Both the position numbers and the translations under genes were made by a program. 10,227 nucleotides of DNA from contig SXQV01000210.1 in the NCBI GenBank assembly GCA_005792805.1, forward strand, positions 1-10,227, read 5' to 3'. This stretch comes from Methylococcaceae bacterium. GTDB lineage: Bacteria; Pseudomonadota; Gammaproteobacteria; Methylococcales; Methylococcaceae. Within the stretch, counting starts at the first letter, position 1. Every line of letters starts with the position of its first letter. Positions 1 to 6,657 of this stretch are shown here, one piece after another. A model generated the notes under the pieces. It was not told the DNA's origin. It searched no databases and was given only the letters and a program-made list of their open reading frames with translations.

Positions 1-136
1 AGCCAGCGGCGAAGATGAACAGCCACATCAACGGTCGCACGAGTGCGGAAATGAAACGCTCGCGCTGATGGACGAAACGCAGCAGTTCGCGGCCCGTAAT
101 GCCTTTGAAGGCGCGCAGGTAGTGCCTGATCGTCAT
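1..136 (-). CDS. ABC-2 type permease, PQQ-alcohol dehydrogenase-associated (PedC-like), 5' part only
   Basis: Only the first 45 codons are inside the window; the gene continues past position 1. The peptide begins MTIRHYLRAFKGITGRELLR, then a basic stretch with FVHQRERF and a hydrophobic start of a first membrane helix (LVRPLMWLFIFAAG). That is the usual beginning of ABC-2 inner-membrane permeases: a cytoplasmic N-terminus, the R-F-x-x-x-L-x-x-P-L motif, then a helix. Its start codon overlaps the stop of the upstream ATPase gene by ATGA, so the two are almost certainly co-translated and form one transporter. The identification as the PedC-type permease rests on the two upstream genes, which match families found next to PQQ-dependent alcohol dehydrogenases. 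The substrate is unknown, and export is more likely than import because no classical solute-binding protein is present. Confidence 0.75.
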   Translation of the reverse strand, partial: MTIRHYLRAFKGITGRELLRFVHQRERFISALVRPLMWLFIFAAG

Positions 137-873
137 GTGCCCTCCCGGAGTGTGAGCTGTTCGAAAGCCTCGCCTATCGATCCGGTACGGGTGGTTTCCA
201 GTACGTCTGGCACGGTGCCGGCGGCCCGAATACGGCCTGCATGCAGGACGATCAAGCGGTCTTTGGTGTGGATTTCATCGATAAGATGGGTGGCCCAGAG
301 CACGGCAATATCAGTGGTGCGAGTCAGTGCATGAACGTGGTCCACCATGGCCTTGCGACTGGGGACATCAAGGCCCACGGTGGGCTCATCCAGGAGTAAA
401 AGACGCGGGCGGTGGAGCAGTGCGCGGGCGATTTCGACCCGGCGCCGATGCCCCCCATTCAGTTGACGCACTTTCTCGCCGCTGCGCTCAAGCATGCCTT
501 GCCTTTCCAGTTCTTCCTGGATGCGCTGCGCGGATTCCTTGCGGCTCATGCCATGCAAGGCGGTGTGATATCTAAGGTTCTGCAGGACGCTGAGATCAAG
601 GTCCAGTGTAGGTTGCTGGAATACGACACCGAGACTGGCCAGTGCCTGGCAAGGGTGGGTTTTGATGTCGTGACCCGCGATCCGGATGTGGCCGTCGCGG
701 CTGTCATACAGATGCGTGACCAGCGAAAACAGAGTCGATTTGCCGGCACCATTGGGTCCGAGCAGCAGGGTGCACTGACCCGCCTCGACCTCGAAGCTGA
801 CCTGATCGAGGGCTTTCTTTTGACCATAGGTGTAGGAAAGGCCTTCGACGACCAGGGCGGGCAATTTGCTCAT
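133..873 (-). CDS. ABC transporter ATP-binding protein, PQQ-dependent alcohol dehydrogenase system
   Basis: A 246-residue ABC ATPase starting MSKLPALVVEGLSYTYG. Visible motifs in order: Walker A GPNGAGKST at residues 39-47, Q-loop near Gln86, signature LNGGH at 138-142, Walker B LLLLDEP at 158-164 with catalytic Glu163, D-loop VGLD, and H-loop His196 in WATH. The signature is LNGGH followed by RRRVEIARAL instead of the common LSGGQ; I recall this form from the ATPase family linked to PQQ alcohol dehydrogenases. It should energise the permease encoded immediately downstream. The reading frame is open far upstream, but the start at 873 is chosen because it gives normal domain length and overlaps the stop of the beta-propeller gene by ATGA. 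No Shine-Dalgarno is needed if translation is coupled. Family assignment as a CcmA/NodI-like exporter ATPase is firm; the PQQ link is from family knowledge and context. Confidence 0.92.
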   Translation of the reverse strand: MSKLPALVVEGLSYTYGQKKALDQVSFEVEAGQCTLLLGPNGAGKSTLFSLVTHLYDSRDGHIRIAGHDIKTHPCQALASLGVVFQQPTLDLDLSVLQNLRYHTALHGMSRKESAQRIQEELERQGMLERSGEKVRQLNGGHRRRVEIARALLHRPRLLLLDEPTVGLDVPSRKAMVDHVHALTRTTDIAVLWATHLIDEIHTKDRLIVLHAGRIRAAGTVPDVLETTRTGSIGEAFEQLTLREGT

Positions 874-1835
874 GGCTTTACCGCCACGCCCCAAGGGTAT
901 TGCCCGACCGCCACCGACTTGATGACTTTGCGGGCTTCCAGGTCGATGATCGAAATGTCGTTGCTGACACCATTGGTGGTGTATAGCCGTTTCTGATCGG
1001 GAGAGAAGGCGAGGTTCCAGACCCGTTGACCGACCAGCAGGTAATCGAGAACCTGATAGGTTTTGGCGTCGACGATGGCGACCCGGTTGGAGGGTCCCAG
1101 GGCGATGTAGGCGAAGCGACGATCCTTGTCGATGCGAATGCCGACGGGCTGGATTTTTTCCTGGGTGACGCCCGGAATCCTGAAGCTGATTTTGCCGACG
1201 GGTTGCCGGCTTCCGGTATCGAGAACGCTGACGGTGCCGGCAATTTCTGAACTGACCCACAGTTGCTGGCTATCGTCGGTAAAGGCACACGCCCGGGGGC
1301 GCGGGTCAACCAGGGTGTTGTCGACGATGGCCAGGGTTTCGCGGTCGATCCAGTGCGCCATGTTGCTGGTTTCGCTGGTGCTAACGATCCACTTGCCGTC
1401 CGGACTGGCGGCGATACCTTCGGGTTCAACGCCCACGGGGATGGCCTTGATCTTTTTCTGGGTCTTGAGGTCGATTACCGTGACTTGATTGTCATCTTCG
1501 TTTGAGGCAAACAGCCGTGCGCCCTCGGGATCAACCGCGAAGGTTTCCGGGTCTTCGCCTGAAGGAAGCTGGCCTACGACCTTGAGTGTGGTGGTGTCGA
1601 CGATCTTGATGACATCTTCGTCGCTGACGGCTACATAAAGTGCTTTGCCGTCCTGGCTTAGCGCGATGCCACGCGGTCGCTTGCCAATCTTGACGGTTTT
1701 TTCGAGCTTGCCCTCGGATCCGGAGACCACGGCCAGCGCATTGTCCTTTTCCAGCGTGACAAAAATGGTCTCGGCGTGAGCGGGCGGGTTGAGTGCGATA
1801 GCCAGGATGGCAGTGGAGAGCGTGAGTGATTTCAT
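870..1835 (-). CDS. Periplasmic YVTN beta-propeller protein of the PQQ-dependent alcohol catabolism cluster
   Basis: A 321-residue exported protein. Residues 1-21 form a Sec signal peptide (MKSLTLSTAILAIALN, cleavage after AHA before ETIF). The mature part is about seven repeated blades of roughly 40 residues with the pattern G-x-x-P-x-G-I-A-x-S-x-D-G-K-x-L-Y-V followed by V-x-V-I-D, for example GKRPRGIALSQDGKALYVA, GVEPEGIAASPDGKWIV and GQRVWNLAFSPDQKRLYTT. This is the YVTN/NHL-like propeller seen beside the PQQ-associated ABC transporter; length fits the family. Its role is unknown, possibly a periplasmic binding or scaffold partner of the dehydrogenase or transporter. The frame is open upstream to about 2069, but the start at 1835 is preferred because it directly precedes the signal peptide. 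The ribosome-binding site there is weak. It is the first gene of the operon and overlaps the ATPase gene by ATGA. Confidence 0.9.
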   Translation of the reverse strand: MKSLTLSTAILAIALNPPAHAETIFVTLEKDNALAVVSGSEGKLEKTVKIGKRPRGIALSQDGKALYVAVSDEDVIKIVDTTTLKVVGQLPSGEDPETFAVDPEGARLFASNEDDNQVTVIDLKTQKKIKAIPVGVEPEGIAASPDGKWIVSTSETSNMAHWIDRETLAIVDNTLVDPRPRACAFTDDSQQLWVSSEIAGTVSVLDTGSRQPVGKISFRIPGVTQEKIQPVGIRIDKDRRFAYIALGPSNRVAIVDAKTYQVLDYLLVGQRVWNLAFSPDQKRLYTTNGVSNDISIIDLEARKVIKSVAVGQYPWGVAVKP

Positions 1836-1863
1836 TGCGGGTTGCCGTGGATGAAGCTGGCTT

Positions 1864-1892
1864 ATTATCGGTGCGAAAGCGGTCTCTGGGAA
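1864..1892 (-). promoter_or_regulatory. Candidate sigma-70 promoter for the beta-propeller/ABC operon
   Basis: Read on the minus strand, TTCCCA (1892-1887) is separated by 17 bases from GATAAT (1869-1864). These match the consensus at 4/6 and 5/6. Transcription would begin near 1857, about 22 bases before the chosen start codon at 1835. This supports the 1835 start over longer alternatives. The -35 is weak, so this is only a candidate. Confidence 0.35.
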
Positions 1893-2019
1893 CCTCATCG
1901 TTATGGCTCCCGATGCGATCTGAAAAGGTCCAGGATTGTCGTAGCAGAGAGACCAGGTCATGGATTCGGAAAGATTGTTAACTGAATATGACATAAGGCA
2001 GCTGCAAATGGCGTTTTTG

Positions 2020-2048
2020 GTGACAAACGGAACGTCAGTGGCCATAAT
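2020..2048 (+). promoter_or_regulatory. Candidate sigma-70 promoter for rdgC
   Basis: GTGACA (2020-2025) and CATAAT (2043-2048) each match the sigma-70 hexamers at 5/6 and are separated by the optimal 17 bases. The start of transcription would fall near 2055, giving a leader of about 20 bases before the rdgC ATG at 2075. The leader has no strong Shine-Dalgarno. It lies in the 239-bp divergent spacer opposite the promoter of the beta-propeller operon. Confidence 0.6.
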
Positions 2049-2074
2049 CGCGACCTTTTGAAAAGCCAAACACG

Positions 2075-2992
2075 ATGTGGTTCAAGAATCTTGCTCTGCT
2101 GCGCCTTTCTGAACCGTTCACCCTGAGCGGGGCTGAGCTGGAAAAGAAGCTGGAGGAAAGACGTTTTCGCCATTGTGGCAGTCTCGAACCGCTCAGCGAA
2201 GGGTGGTTCCCCCCATTAGGCAAAGAACACTTTCCCCTCGTACACCAGACCGGTGGATTCATTATGCTTTGCTTGCAGCGCGAGGAAAAAATTCTTCCCG
2301 CCGCTGCGGTCAATGAGTTGGTTGCCGAACGGGTTGCTGAAATTGAAGAACAACAGGCCCGTGCCGTGCGAAAGAAGGAGCGGGAGTCTATCCGTGACGA
2401 AATTTTGCACGATATGTTGCCACGGGCGTTTAGTCAGAGTCGCCGTACCTACGGTTATATCGATCCTCGGGGGGGCTGGTTGATTGTGGATAGTGCCAGT
2501 GCCCGCAAGGCAGAGGACTTCGTTGCCGTGCTCAGGCAGACTTTGGATGGGTTCCCCGTGAGCCCGGTTTCCACCAGGGAGAAACCGGCGGCGGTTATGA
2601 CGCAGTGGTTGGCGGGGGGTGCGCTGCCCGATAGCATCACGCTGGAAACCGAATGTGAACTCAAGTCACCGGAGGAGGATGGCGGCATCGTGCGTTGTCG
2701 CCGGCACGATCTGGAAGTGCCGGAGATTCTCAATCATATTCAGGCGGGCAAGGAAGTCATCAAGCTGGCCTTCAGCTGGAATGACCGAGTGAGCCTGGTG
2801 CTGGATGAGTCGCTTTCGATCAAGCGACTGCGCTTTCTGGATGCCATTCAGGAGGCCGCCGCCGATATCGAAACGGGTGATCCCTCCGCCCGTTTCGACG
2901 CCGATTTTTCTATCATGAGTCTGGAAATCGACTCATTCTTGCCGGTTTTGTTGAGTTGGTTCGGTGGGGAAAGTCTGCCGGTCAGTAAATAG
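2075..2992 (+). CDS. rdgC: Recombination-associated protein RdgC
   Basis: A 305-residue protein that can be followed along the length of Escherichia coli RdgC (about 303 residues). Diagnostic stretches are MWFKNLALLRLS at the N-terminus, REEKILPAAAVN near residues 69-80, EILHDMLPRAFS at 109-120, WLIVDSASARKAEDFVAVLR, ELKSPEEDGGIVR, EILNHIQAGKEVIKLAF and ARFDADFSIM near the C-terminus. RdgC is a cytoplasmic ring-shaped dimer that binds double-stranded DNA without sequence specificity and limits RecA-driven recombination. The Phe in PRAFS (residue 119) corresponds to the conserved finger-tip Phe of the family. A good sigma-70 promoter precedes it. The next gene starts 12 bases after its stop, so the two are probably co-transcribed. 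That partner, an L,D-transpeptidase, is not functionally related in any obvious way. Confidence 0.97.
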   Translation: MWFKNLALLRLSEPFTLSGAELEKKLEERRFRHCGSLEPLSEGWFPPLGKEHFPLVHQTGGFIMLCLQREEKILPAAAVNELVAERVAEIEEQQARAVRKKERESIRDEILHDMLPRAFSQSRRTYGYIDPRGGWLIVDSASARKAEDFVAVLRQTLDGFPVSPVSTREKPAAVMTQWLAGGALPDSITLETECELKSPEEDGGIVRCRRHDLEVPEILNHIQAGKEVIKLAFSWNDRVSLVLDESLSIKRLRFLDAIQEAAADIETGDPSARFDADFSIMSLEIDSFLPVLLSWFGGESLPVSK

Positions 2993-3004
2993 CAGGTCGC
3001 AGTT

Positions 3005-4519
3005 ATGTCCAGGAAAAACACCATCCCTTTCGATTCCAAGTGTTCCCGAATCAACCTGTTCGCCGGCATGGCGCTCATGTCGCTGTTTGGGTCGGCTGTC
3101 ACAGCAGAATCATTTCGCATGCCCAGCCAGGGCGATGACCTGATCGGAGAAATCCGGCATGCCCAAGCCCATCAGGAAGATACCCTGATTGATATTGCCC
3201 GCCGCTACAGCGTGGGGCAGGACGAAATGGTCATGGCCAATCCCACGGTAGACCGCTGGTTGCCCAAGGAAGGCACCCGTGTGCTGATTCCGCAGGAATA
3301 CATTCTGCCGGATGCTCCTCGGGCTGGCGTCGTGGTGAATGTCCCGGAAATGCGGCTTTATTACTTCCCGGTGAAACCAGCGGCACCCGCGCCGAAAAAA
3401 CCGGCAGCAACTGCCCGCTCTGCCGCCGCCTCGGGTGGTAAAGCACCATTAAAATCGGCGCCGGTGAAAAAGCCTGCTGCGATACCTGTATCAAGCCCTT
3501 CGACCCCAGCCTTTGAGTCCAGCCATTCCGGGGAGGTCATTACCTATCCCGTCAGCATGGGCCGTATGGACTGGCGCACGCCCATTGGCAAAACGACTGT
3601 GGTTAATAAACAGAAAGACCCTTCCTGGACACCGCCGGCGTCGATCAAACGGGAGCATGCGGCCAAGGGCGATCCCTTGCCAGATGTGGTGCCTCCGGGG
3701 CCGGATAATCCCTTGGGGAAATACGCCATGCGTCTGGGTGTGGCGGGGTATTTGATTCATGGCACCGATGCAGCGAAGGCGGATGGTATAGGCATGCGCG
3801 TAACCCATGGGTGTATGCGTTTATACAATGAAGATATTGCCAAACTGTTCCCGCTGGTCCCGATCGGTTCGCCGGTCTATCTGGTGAATCAGCCGGTGAA
3901 GCTGGGCTGGCAGGGTAACCTCCTTTATATGGAAGTCAGTCAACCGCTGGATGAGGATGTCGGCATCTCGCCGCATGATCCGGATGACAACATCAGCAAG
4001 ACTCAGCTGGCGAGAGAAGATGACCAGCGATCCGGTTTCCTGATGCGGTTGGCTAATTCAGAAATTCAGAAACAGAAGGAGAAAACCGGAGCCTCGGTCA
4101 ATATGGACAAGGTTCGCCGGGCCATTGAAAAACCTACGGGGATTCCGGTCGTGATCGGTGGAAATGGCAGTGGGTGGCAGTCGGCAGCCGAAAGTGATGA
4201 CGGTTTGGCACCGTCCCCGGAAGAGGAGGATCCCAACAAAAGTGCTCTCGATGCGCTTCCGGCCAAATCAGGTCGTGCTAACCCAGCCACAAGAACCTCC
4301 CCCAGTCGGACCATCGTCCGGCCCTACGAGCCTGAACCCGCCACGGTGGATTCTTCCGAGGAGTCATATTCCCCGGCTAATCCTTATCGACCGGCCCAGA
4401 GTGTTGAGGCGGAATCCAGCGCCCATCCCGCCGGTGCGAAAAGCTCCCCCTACCCGGACGATGCTGAGGCTCAATCTGCCGAAATGGTGGTGGAGCCTGA
4501 GCCCCCTGAAGACGAATAG
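3005..4519 (+). CDS. LysM-type L,D-transpeptidase (YkuD/ErfK family) with internal insert and long acidic tail
   Basis: A 504-residue exported enzyme expected to make 3-3 cross-links in peptidoglycan or attach proteins to it. Residues 1-34 form a signal peptide (hydrophobic LFAGMALMSLFGSAVTA, cleavage before ESF). Residues about 55-97 resemble a LysM module (EDTLIDIARRYSVGQDEMVMANP). The YkuD domain begins at GVVVNVPEMRLYYFP (108-122) and resumes at EVITYPVSMGRMDWRTPIGK (177-196); it ends with the catalytic motif IHGT (His252), then RVTHGCMRL with His268 and nucleophile Cys270. Between the two halves is an insert of about 50 residues rich in Ala, Pro, Lys and Ser (124-175). After about residue 315 there is a 190-residue acidic, Pro/Ser/Glu-rich tail absent from typical 300-350-residue family members. 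It follows rdgC by 12 bases. The start at 3005 is supported by the signal peptide; its ribosome-binding site is weak. Confidence 0.93.
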   Translation: MSRKNTIPFDSKCSRINLFAGMALMSLFGSAVTAESFRMPSQGDDLIGEIRHAQAHQEDTLIDIARRYSVGQDEMVMANPTVDRWLPKEGTRVLIPQEYILPDAPRAGVVVNVPEMRLYYFPVKPAAPAPKKPAATARSAAASGGKAPLKSAPVKKPAAIPVSSPSTPAFESSHSGEVITYPVSMGRMDWRTPIGKTTVVNKQKDPSWTPPASIKREHAAKGDPLPDVVPPGPDNPLGKYAMRLGVAGYLIHGTDAAKADGIGMRVTHGCMRLYNEDIAKLFPLVPIGSPVYLVNQPVKLGWQGNLLYMEVSQPLDEDVGISPHDPDDNISKTQLAREDDQRSGFLMRLANSEIQKQKEKTGASVNMDKVRRAIEKPTGIPVVIGGNGSGWQSAAESDDGLAPSPEEEDPNKSALDALPAKSGRANPATRTSPSRTIVRPYEPEPATVDSSEESYSPANPYRPAQSVEAESSAHPAGAKSSPYPDDAEAQSAEMVVEPEPPEDE

Positions 4520-4525
4520 GGCTGA

Positions 4526-4798
4526 TTAGCCGGCGGGTGGGCGGTAGCCTTCGGGCATGTCGCTCACTCCGCCGAACAGGAACTTGTCGCGTTCGCTGGC
4601 CAGGAATTTCTTGGCCTCTGGTTCGAAGGGAGTAAGCCGGTGCTCGTTGATGAGCATGGTTTGCAGCTTCAGCCATTCCTGCCAAGCCTCGGCGGAAATG
4701 TTTTCGTGAATCTTCTGTCCCGCTGCGCCGGGGAATGGGGGTTTATCAAGTCCGGGTGCTTCCTTACCGGTTCTCATGCATTTGACGGTGTGGGTCAT
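4526..4798 (-). CDS. yggX: Probable Fe(II)-trafficking / oxidative damage protection protein YggX
   Basis: A 90-residue protein starting MTHTVKCMRTGKEAPGLDKP, matching YggX in length and layout: Cys7 near the N-terminus, the PFPGAAGQKI segment, SAEAWQEWLKLQTMLINE (the most conserved block) and FLFG...PEGYRPP at the end. In Escherichia coli and Salmonella this small cytoplasmic protein protects iron-sulfur proteins from oxidative damage. It is the second gene after mutY, 35 bases downstream of its stop, the same order as in enterobacteria; MutY itself carries a 4Fe-4S cluster, so the pairing makes sense. A GAGAAA stretch 7-12 bases before the ATG can act as ribosome-binding site. Its stop is only 6 bases from the stop of the converging L,D-transpeptidase gene. 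Confidence 0.96.
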   Translation of the reverse strand: MTHTVKCMRTGKEAPGLDKPPFPGAAGQKIHENISAEAWQEWLKLQTMLINEHRLTPFEPEAKKFLASERDKFLFGGVSDMPEGYRPPAG

Positions 4799-4833
4799 GG
4801 GATTTTTCTCAAGTGACTGGTTGTGGTTGAAAG

Positions 4834-5907
4834 TTAGGATTTTATTGTCAGGTGAGTACTTCGGGTTGCTTCCATATCGAGTTCCGCGAGTAGCGTCCTG
4901 ATCGGTGCTGGCAAACTGCTCATTGTTGCGGACGTAAACCAGCCGCCGTGAAGGTTTTCGCTCACCGAGTGGATGGCTCGTACTGGGCAGAGTACTGGAG
5001 TGAAGTTCAGATGATAATGCGAAAACGTGTGGCGGCGGTCTGGCATGACGTCCATTTGAGTGCTGTTGATGTTTCTTTGTGCACACCAGATTTTGAGGCC
5101 GTCCAGCGAATCGAATTCGGGAAGACTTTTCAGGCTGGCCCAAATGCCGGTCGGGGGACGGGTTTCCAGAAAGATCTCGTTATTCGAGTTTCGCAACACC
5201 AGCATAAAGGATCGCCGAGTGGGCATTTCTCGCTTGGGCCTGGGGGCGGGAATCACGTGTGTGCGAGCGGTTGTCTGAGCCTCGCACCCGGCCATCAGGG
5301 GGCAGCTTGCGCAGGTGGGTTTGCTTCGGGTGCAGACCATGGCCCCTAGGTCCATCATGGCCTGAGTGTAGTCGCCAACCCGTATTGTCGGGGTCAGCTG
5401 TTCGCTGAGGGTCCAAAGCTGGCGGTCGATGCTTGCTTGGCCGGACCATCCCTCAATGCCAGCAAAACGGCATAGGACTCGTTTGACATTGCCGTCGAGG
5501 ATTGCCGCTCTGTGGTTCATGCCCAAGCTGAGAATGGCGCCCGCCGTCGATCGGCCGATGCCGGGTAGTTTTTGGATGGTGTCGAGATTAGCTGGGAACT
5601 CGCCGTCATGCTGTGTTTCCAGCGTAATGGCCGTAAGAAGTAGATGGCGTGCCCGGGCGTAGTAGCCTAGCCCTGCCCAATGGGCAGTAACGTCATCGAG
5701 CCTGGCGGCGGCCAGGCTCGATACGTCTGGAAATCGGGTCATGAACCGTATGAAATACGGGATGACCGTCGTGACCTGAGTTTGTTGCAACATGATTTCT
5801 GAAACCCATACGCGGTAAGGGTTTCGTTCGGTTTGCCAGGGGAGGTTTTTGCGGCCATGCAGGTCAAACCATGCGAGCATCCGGGCTGAAAAATCATCGG
5901 TATCCAT
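4834..5907 (-). CDS. mutY: Adenine DNA glycosylase MutY
   Basis: A 357-residue base-excision repair enzyme that removes adenine mispaired with 8-oxoguanine. Visible features: the N-terminal GRKNLPWQ motif, Glu37 in WVSEIMLQQTQ (catalytic acid), the helix-hairpin-helix LPGIGRSTAGAIL at 114-126, Asp138 in ILDGNVKRV, and the iron-sulfur cysteines Cys192, Cys199, Cys202 and Cys208 with spacing C-X6-C-X2-C-X5-C. The C-terminal MutT-like domain, which recognises 8-oxoguanine, contains the expected RHTFSHYHL loop. The frame is open to 6159, but with the start at 5907 the catalytic and cluster residues take the same numbers as in Escherichia coli MutY. An upstream in-frame ATG at 5955 would add 16 residues. 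No clear Shine-Dalgarno precedes either. It leads the mutY-yggX operon and diverges from ychJ. Confidence 0.97.
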   Translation of the reverse strand: MDTDDFSARMLAWFDLHGRKNLPWQTERNPYRVWVSEIMLQQTQVTTVIPYFIRFMTRFPDVSSLAAARLDDVTAHWAGLGYYARARHLLLTAITLETQHDGEFPANLDTIQKLPGIGRSTAGAILSLGMNHRAAILDGNVKRVLCRFAGIEGWSGQASIDRQLWTLSEQLTPTIRVGDYTQAMMDLGAMVCTRSKPTCASCPLMAGCEAQTTARTHVIPAPRPKREMPTRRSFMLVLRNSNNEIFLETRPPTGIWASLKSLPEFDSLDGLKIWCAQRNINSTQMDVMPDRRHTFSHYHLNFTPVLCPVRAIHSVSENLHGGWFTSATMSSLPAPIRTLLAELDMEATRSTHLTIKS

Positions 5908-6046
5908 GGGTGGATTGTAAATGGGGTTATGCCGGTGATTAAAGTCAGCATCCATGATGAGGGTCGGTCTGGCCGGAGTTCGATCTGAGCTTGATGTTAA
6001 GATTTCGCCCTTTCTCAGCTGTTTCAGGCCATATAAATCGCACTCA

Positions 6047-6535
6047 ATGATGATGGATTCAAGTGACTCATGCCCCTGCTGGTCGGGCGAGGCGTTCGGA
6101 CAGTGTTGCGGTCCCTGCCTGGCCGGTGAAAGGTTTGCGACCACGGCGGAATCTCTCATGCGATCGCGTTTTTCTGCGTTTCAACTCAGGAATTCGGAGT
6201 ACGTCCAAGCGACCTGGGATCCTGTCAAGCGTCCCAACCATTTGAATTTTGACCAAGACCAAAGGACCTGGTCGAGTTTGGAGGTGGTTGAAACCATTGG
6301 GGGTGGTGAACAGGATGAGCGGGGTGTGGTGGAGTTCAAGGCCAGGTATGAACTCGGTGAAGATACCTACCTTTTTCACGAAATCAGTCGATTTTCCCGC
6401 CAGGGTGGCCGCTGGTTCTATCTTGATGGGACTTTTCCTTTTCATGGCAAGATCGCCCATCAGGGAAAGCCGCTAAAGAATGCCCCCTGTCCTTGCGGCA
6501 GCGGCAAAAAATACAAGAAATGCTGCGGGGGTTGA
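6047..6535 (+). CDS. ychJ: YchJ family (UPF0225) protein with two SEC-C motifs
   Basis: A 162-residue protein similar to Escherichia coli YchJ (152 residues) over its length. It has an N-terminal cysteine motif CPCWSGEAFGQCC (Cys9, 11, 20, 21), the central block ESLMRSRFSAFQLRNSEYV, a WSSLEV...VEFKARY...F...SRF segment, WFYLDGT, and a C-terminal classical SEC-C motif CPCGSGKKYKKCC (Cys148, 150, 159, 160) expected to bind zinc. The molecular function of the family is not known; the fold is NTF2-like with metal-binding ends. The first motif has Trp where most members have Gly (CPCGS). Three ATG codons in a row occur at 6047, 6050 and 6053, and no Shine-Dalgarno is clear, so the exact start may be 6053. 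It diverges from mutY across a 139-base spacer. Confidence 0.93.
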   Translation: MMMDSSDSCPCWSGEAFGQCCGPCLAGERFATTAESLMRSRFSAFQLRNSEYVQATWDPVKRPNHLNFDQDQRTWSSLEVVETIGGGEQDERGVVEFKARYELGEDTYLFHEISRFSRQGGRWFYLDGTFPFHGKIAHQGKPLKNAPCPCGSGKKYKKCCGG

Positions 6536-6616
6536 GCGAGCCCCGTCGTGCTGGCTGGCTTGCGGGGCGGCGAGGGAATTAAGTTGTTCCAAACCGATTG
6601 TTTAGAGTCCGCCGCC

Positions 6617-6649
6617 ATGAAAGGTCGATTCATCCGTTGTGCTTTGTAG
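6617..6649 (+). CDS. Possible 10-codon leader ORF before fhs
   Basis: ATG at 6617 opens a 10-codon frame (MKGRFIRCAL) whose TAG stop at 6647-6649 overlaps the fhs Shine-Dalgarno TAGGAG (6647-6652). Ribosomes finishing this peptide would sit on the fhs initiation region, so it could couple or modulate fhs translation. It lacks a good ribosome-binding site of its own and may be chance. Confidence 0.2.
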   Translation: MKGRFIRCAL

Positions 6650-6652
6650 GAG
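6648..6652 (+). promoter_or_regulatory. Shine-Dalgarno site of fhs
   Basis: AGGAG lies 5 bases before the ATG at 6658. It decides the fhs start against the longer open frame that extends back to about 6598. Confidence 0.85.
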
Positions 6653-6657
6653 TACCC

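Noticed and set aside
412..996. Plus-strand 194-residue frame over the ABC ATPase gene
   Set aside because: It is antisense to a gene with every ABC motif and has no recognisable domain of its own.
874..1260. Long upstream extension of the ABC ATPase frame (a 375-residue reading)
   Set aside because: The extra residues are Arg/His/Gln-rich out-of-frame reading of the beta-propeller gene; the ATPase domain starts normally at 873 with an ATGA overlap.
1836..2069. N-terminal extension of the beta-propeller gene toward rdgC
   Set aside because: It would bury the clear signal peptide starting at 1835 and run through the divergent promoter region.
6032..6037. TATAAA as a -10 box for ychJ
   Set aside because: No acceptable -35 sequence lies 16-18 bases upstream, and the start site would fall almost on the ATG.
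5908..6159. N-terminal extension of MutY
   Set aside because: The start at 5907 gives catalytic and cluster residues the same numbers as the Escherichia coli enzyme; the extension overlaps ychJ and looks non-coding.
6526..6568. Possible intrinsic terminator after ychJ (CGGGG/CCCCG or GCCCCG/CGGGGC pairings)
   Set aside because: Stems are only 5-6 bases with loops of 10-17 bases and no T-run follows.
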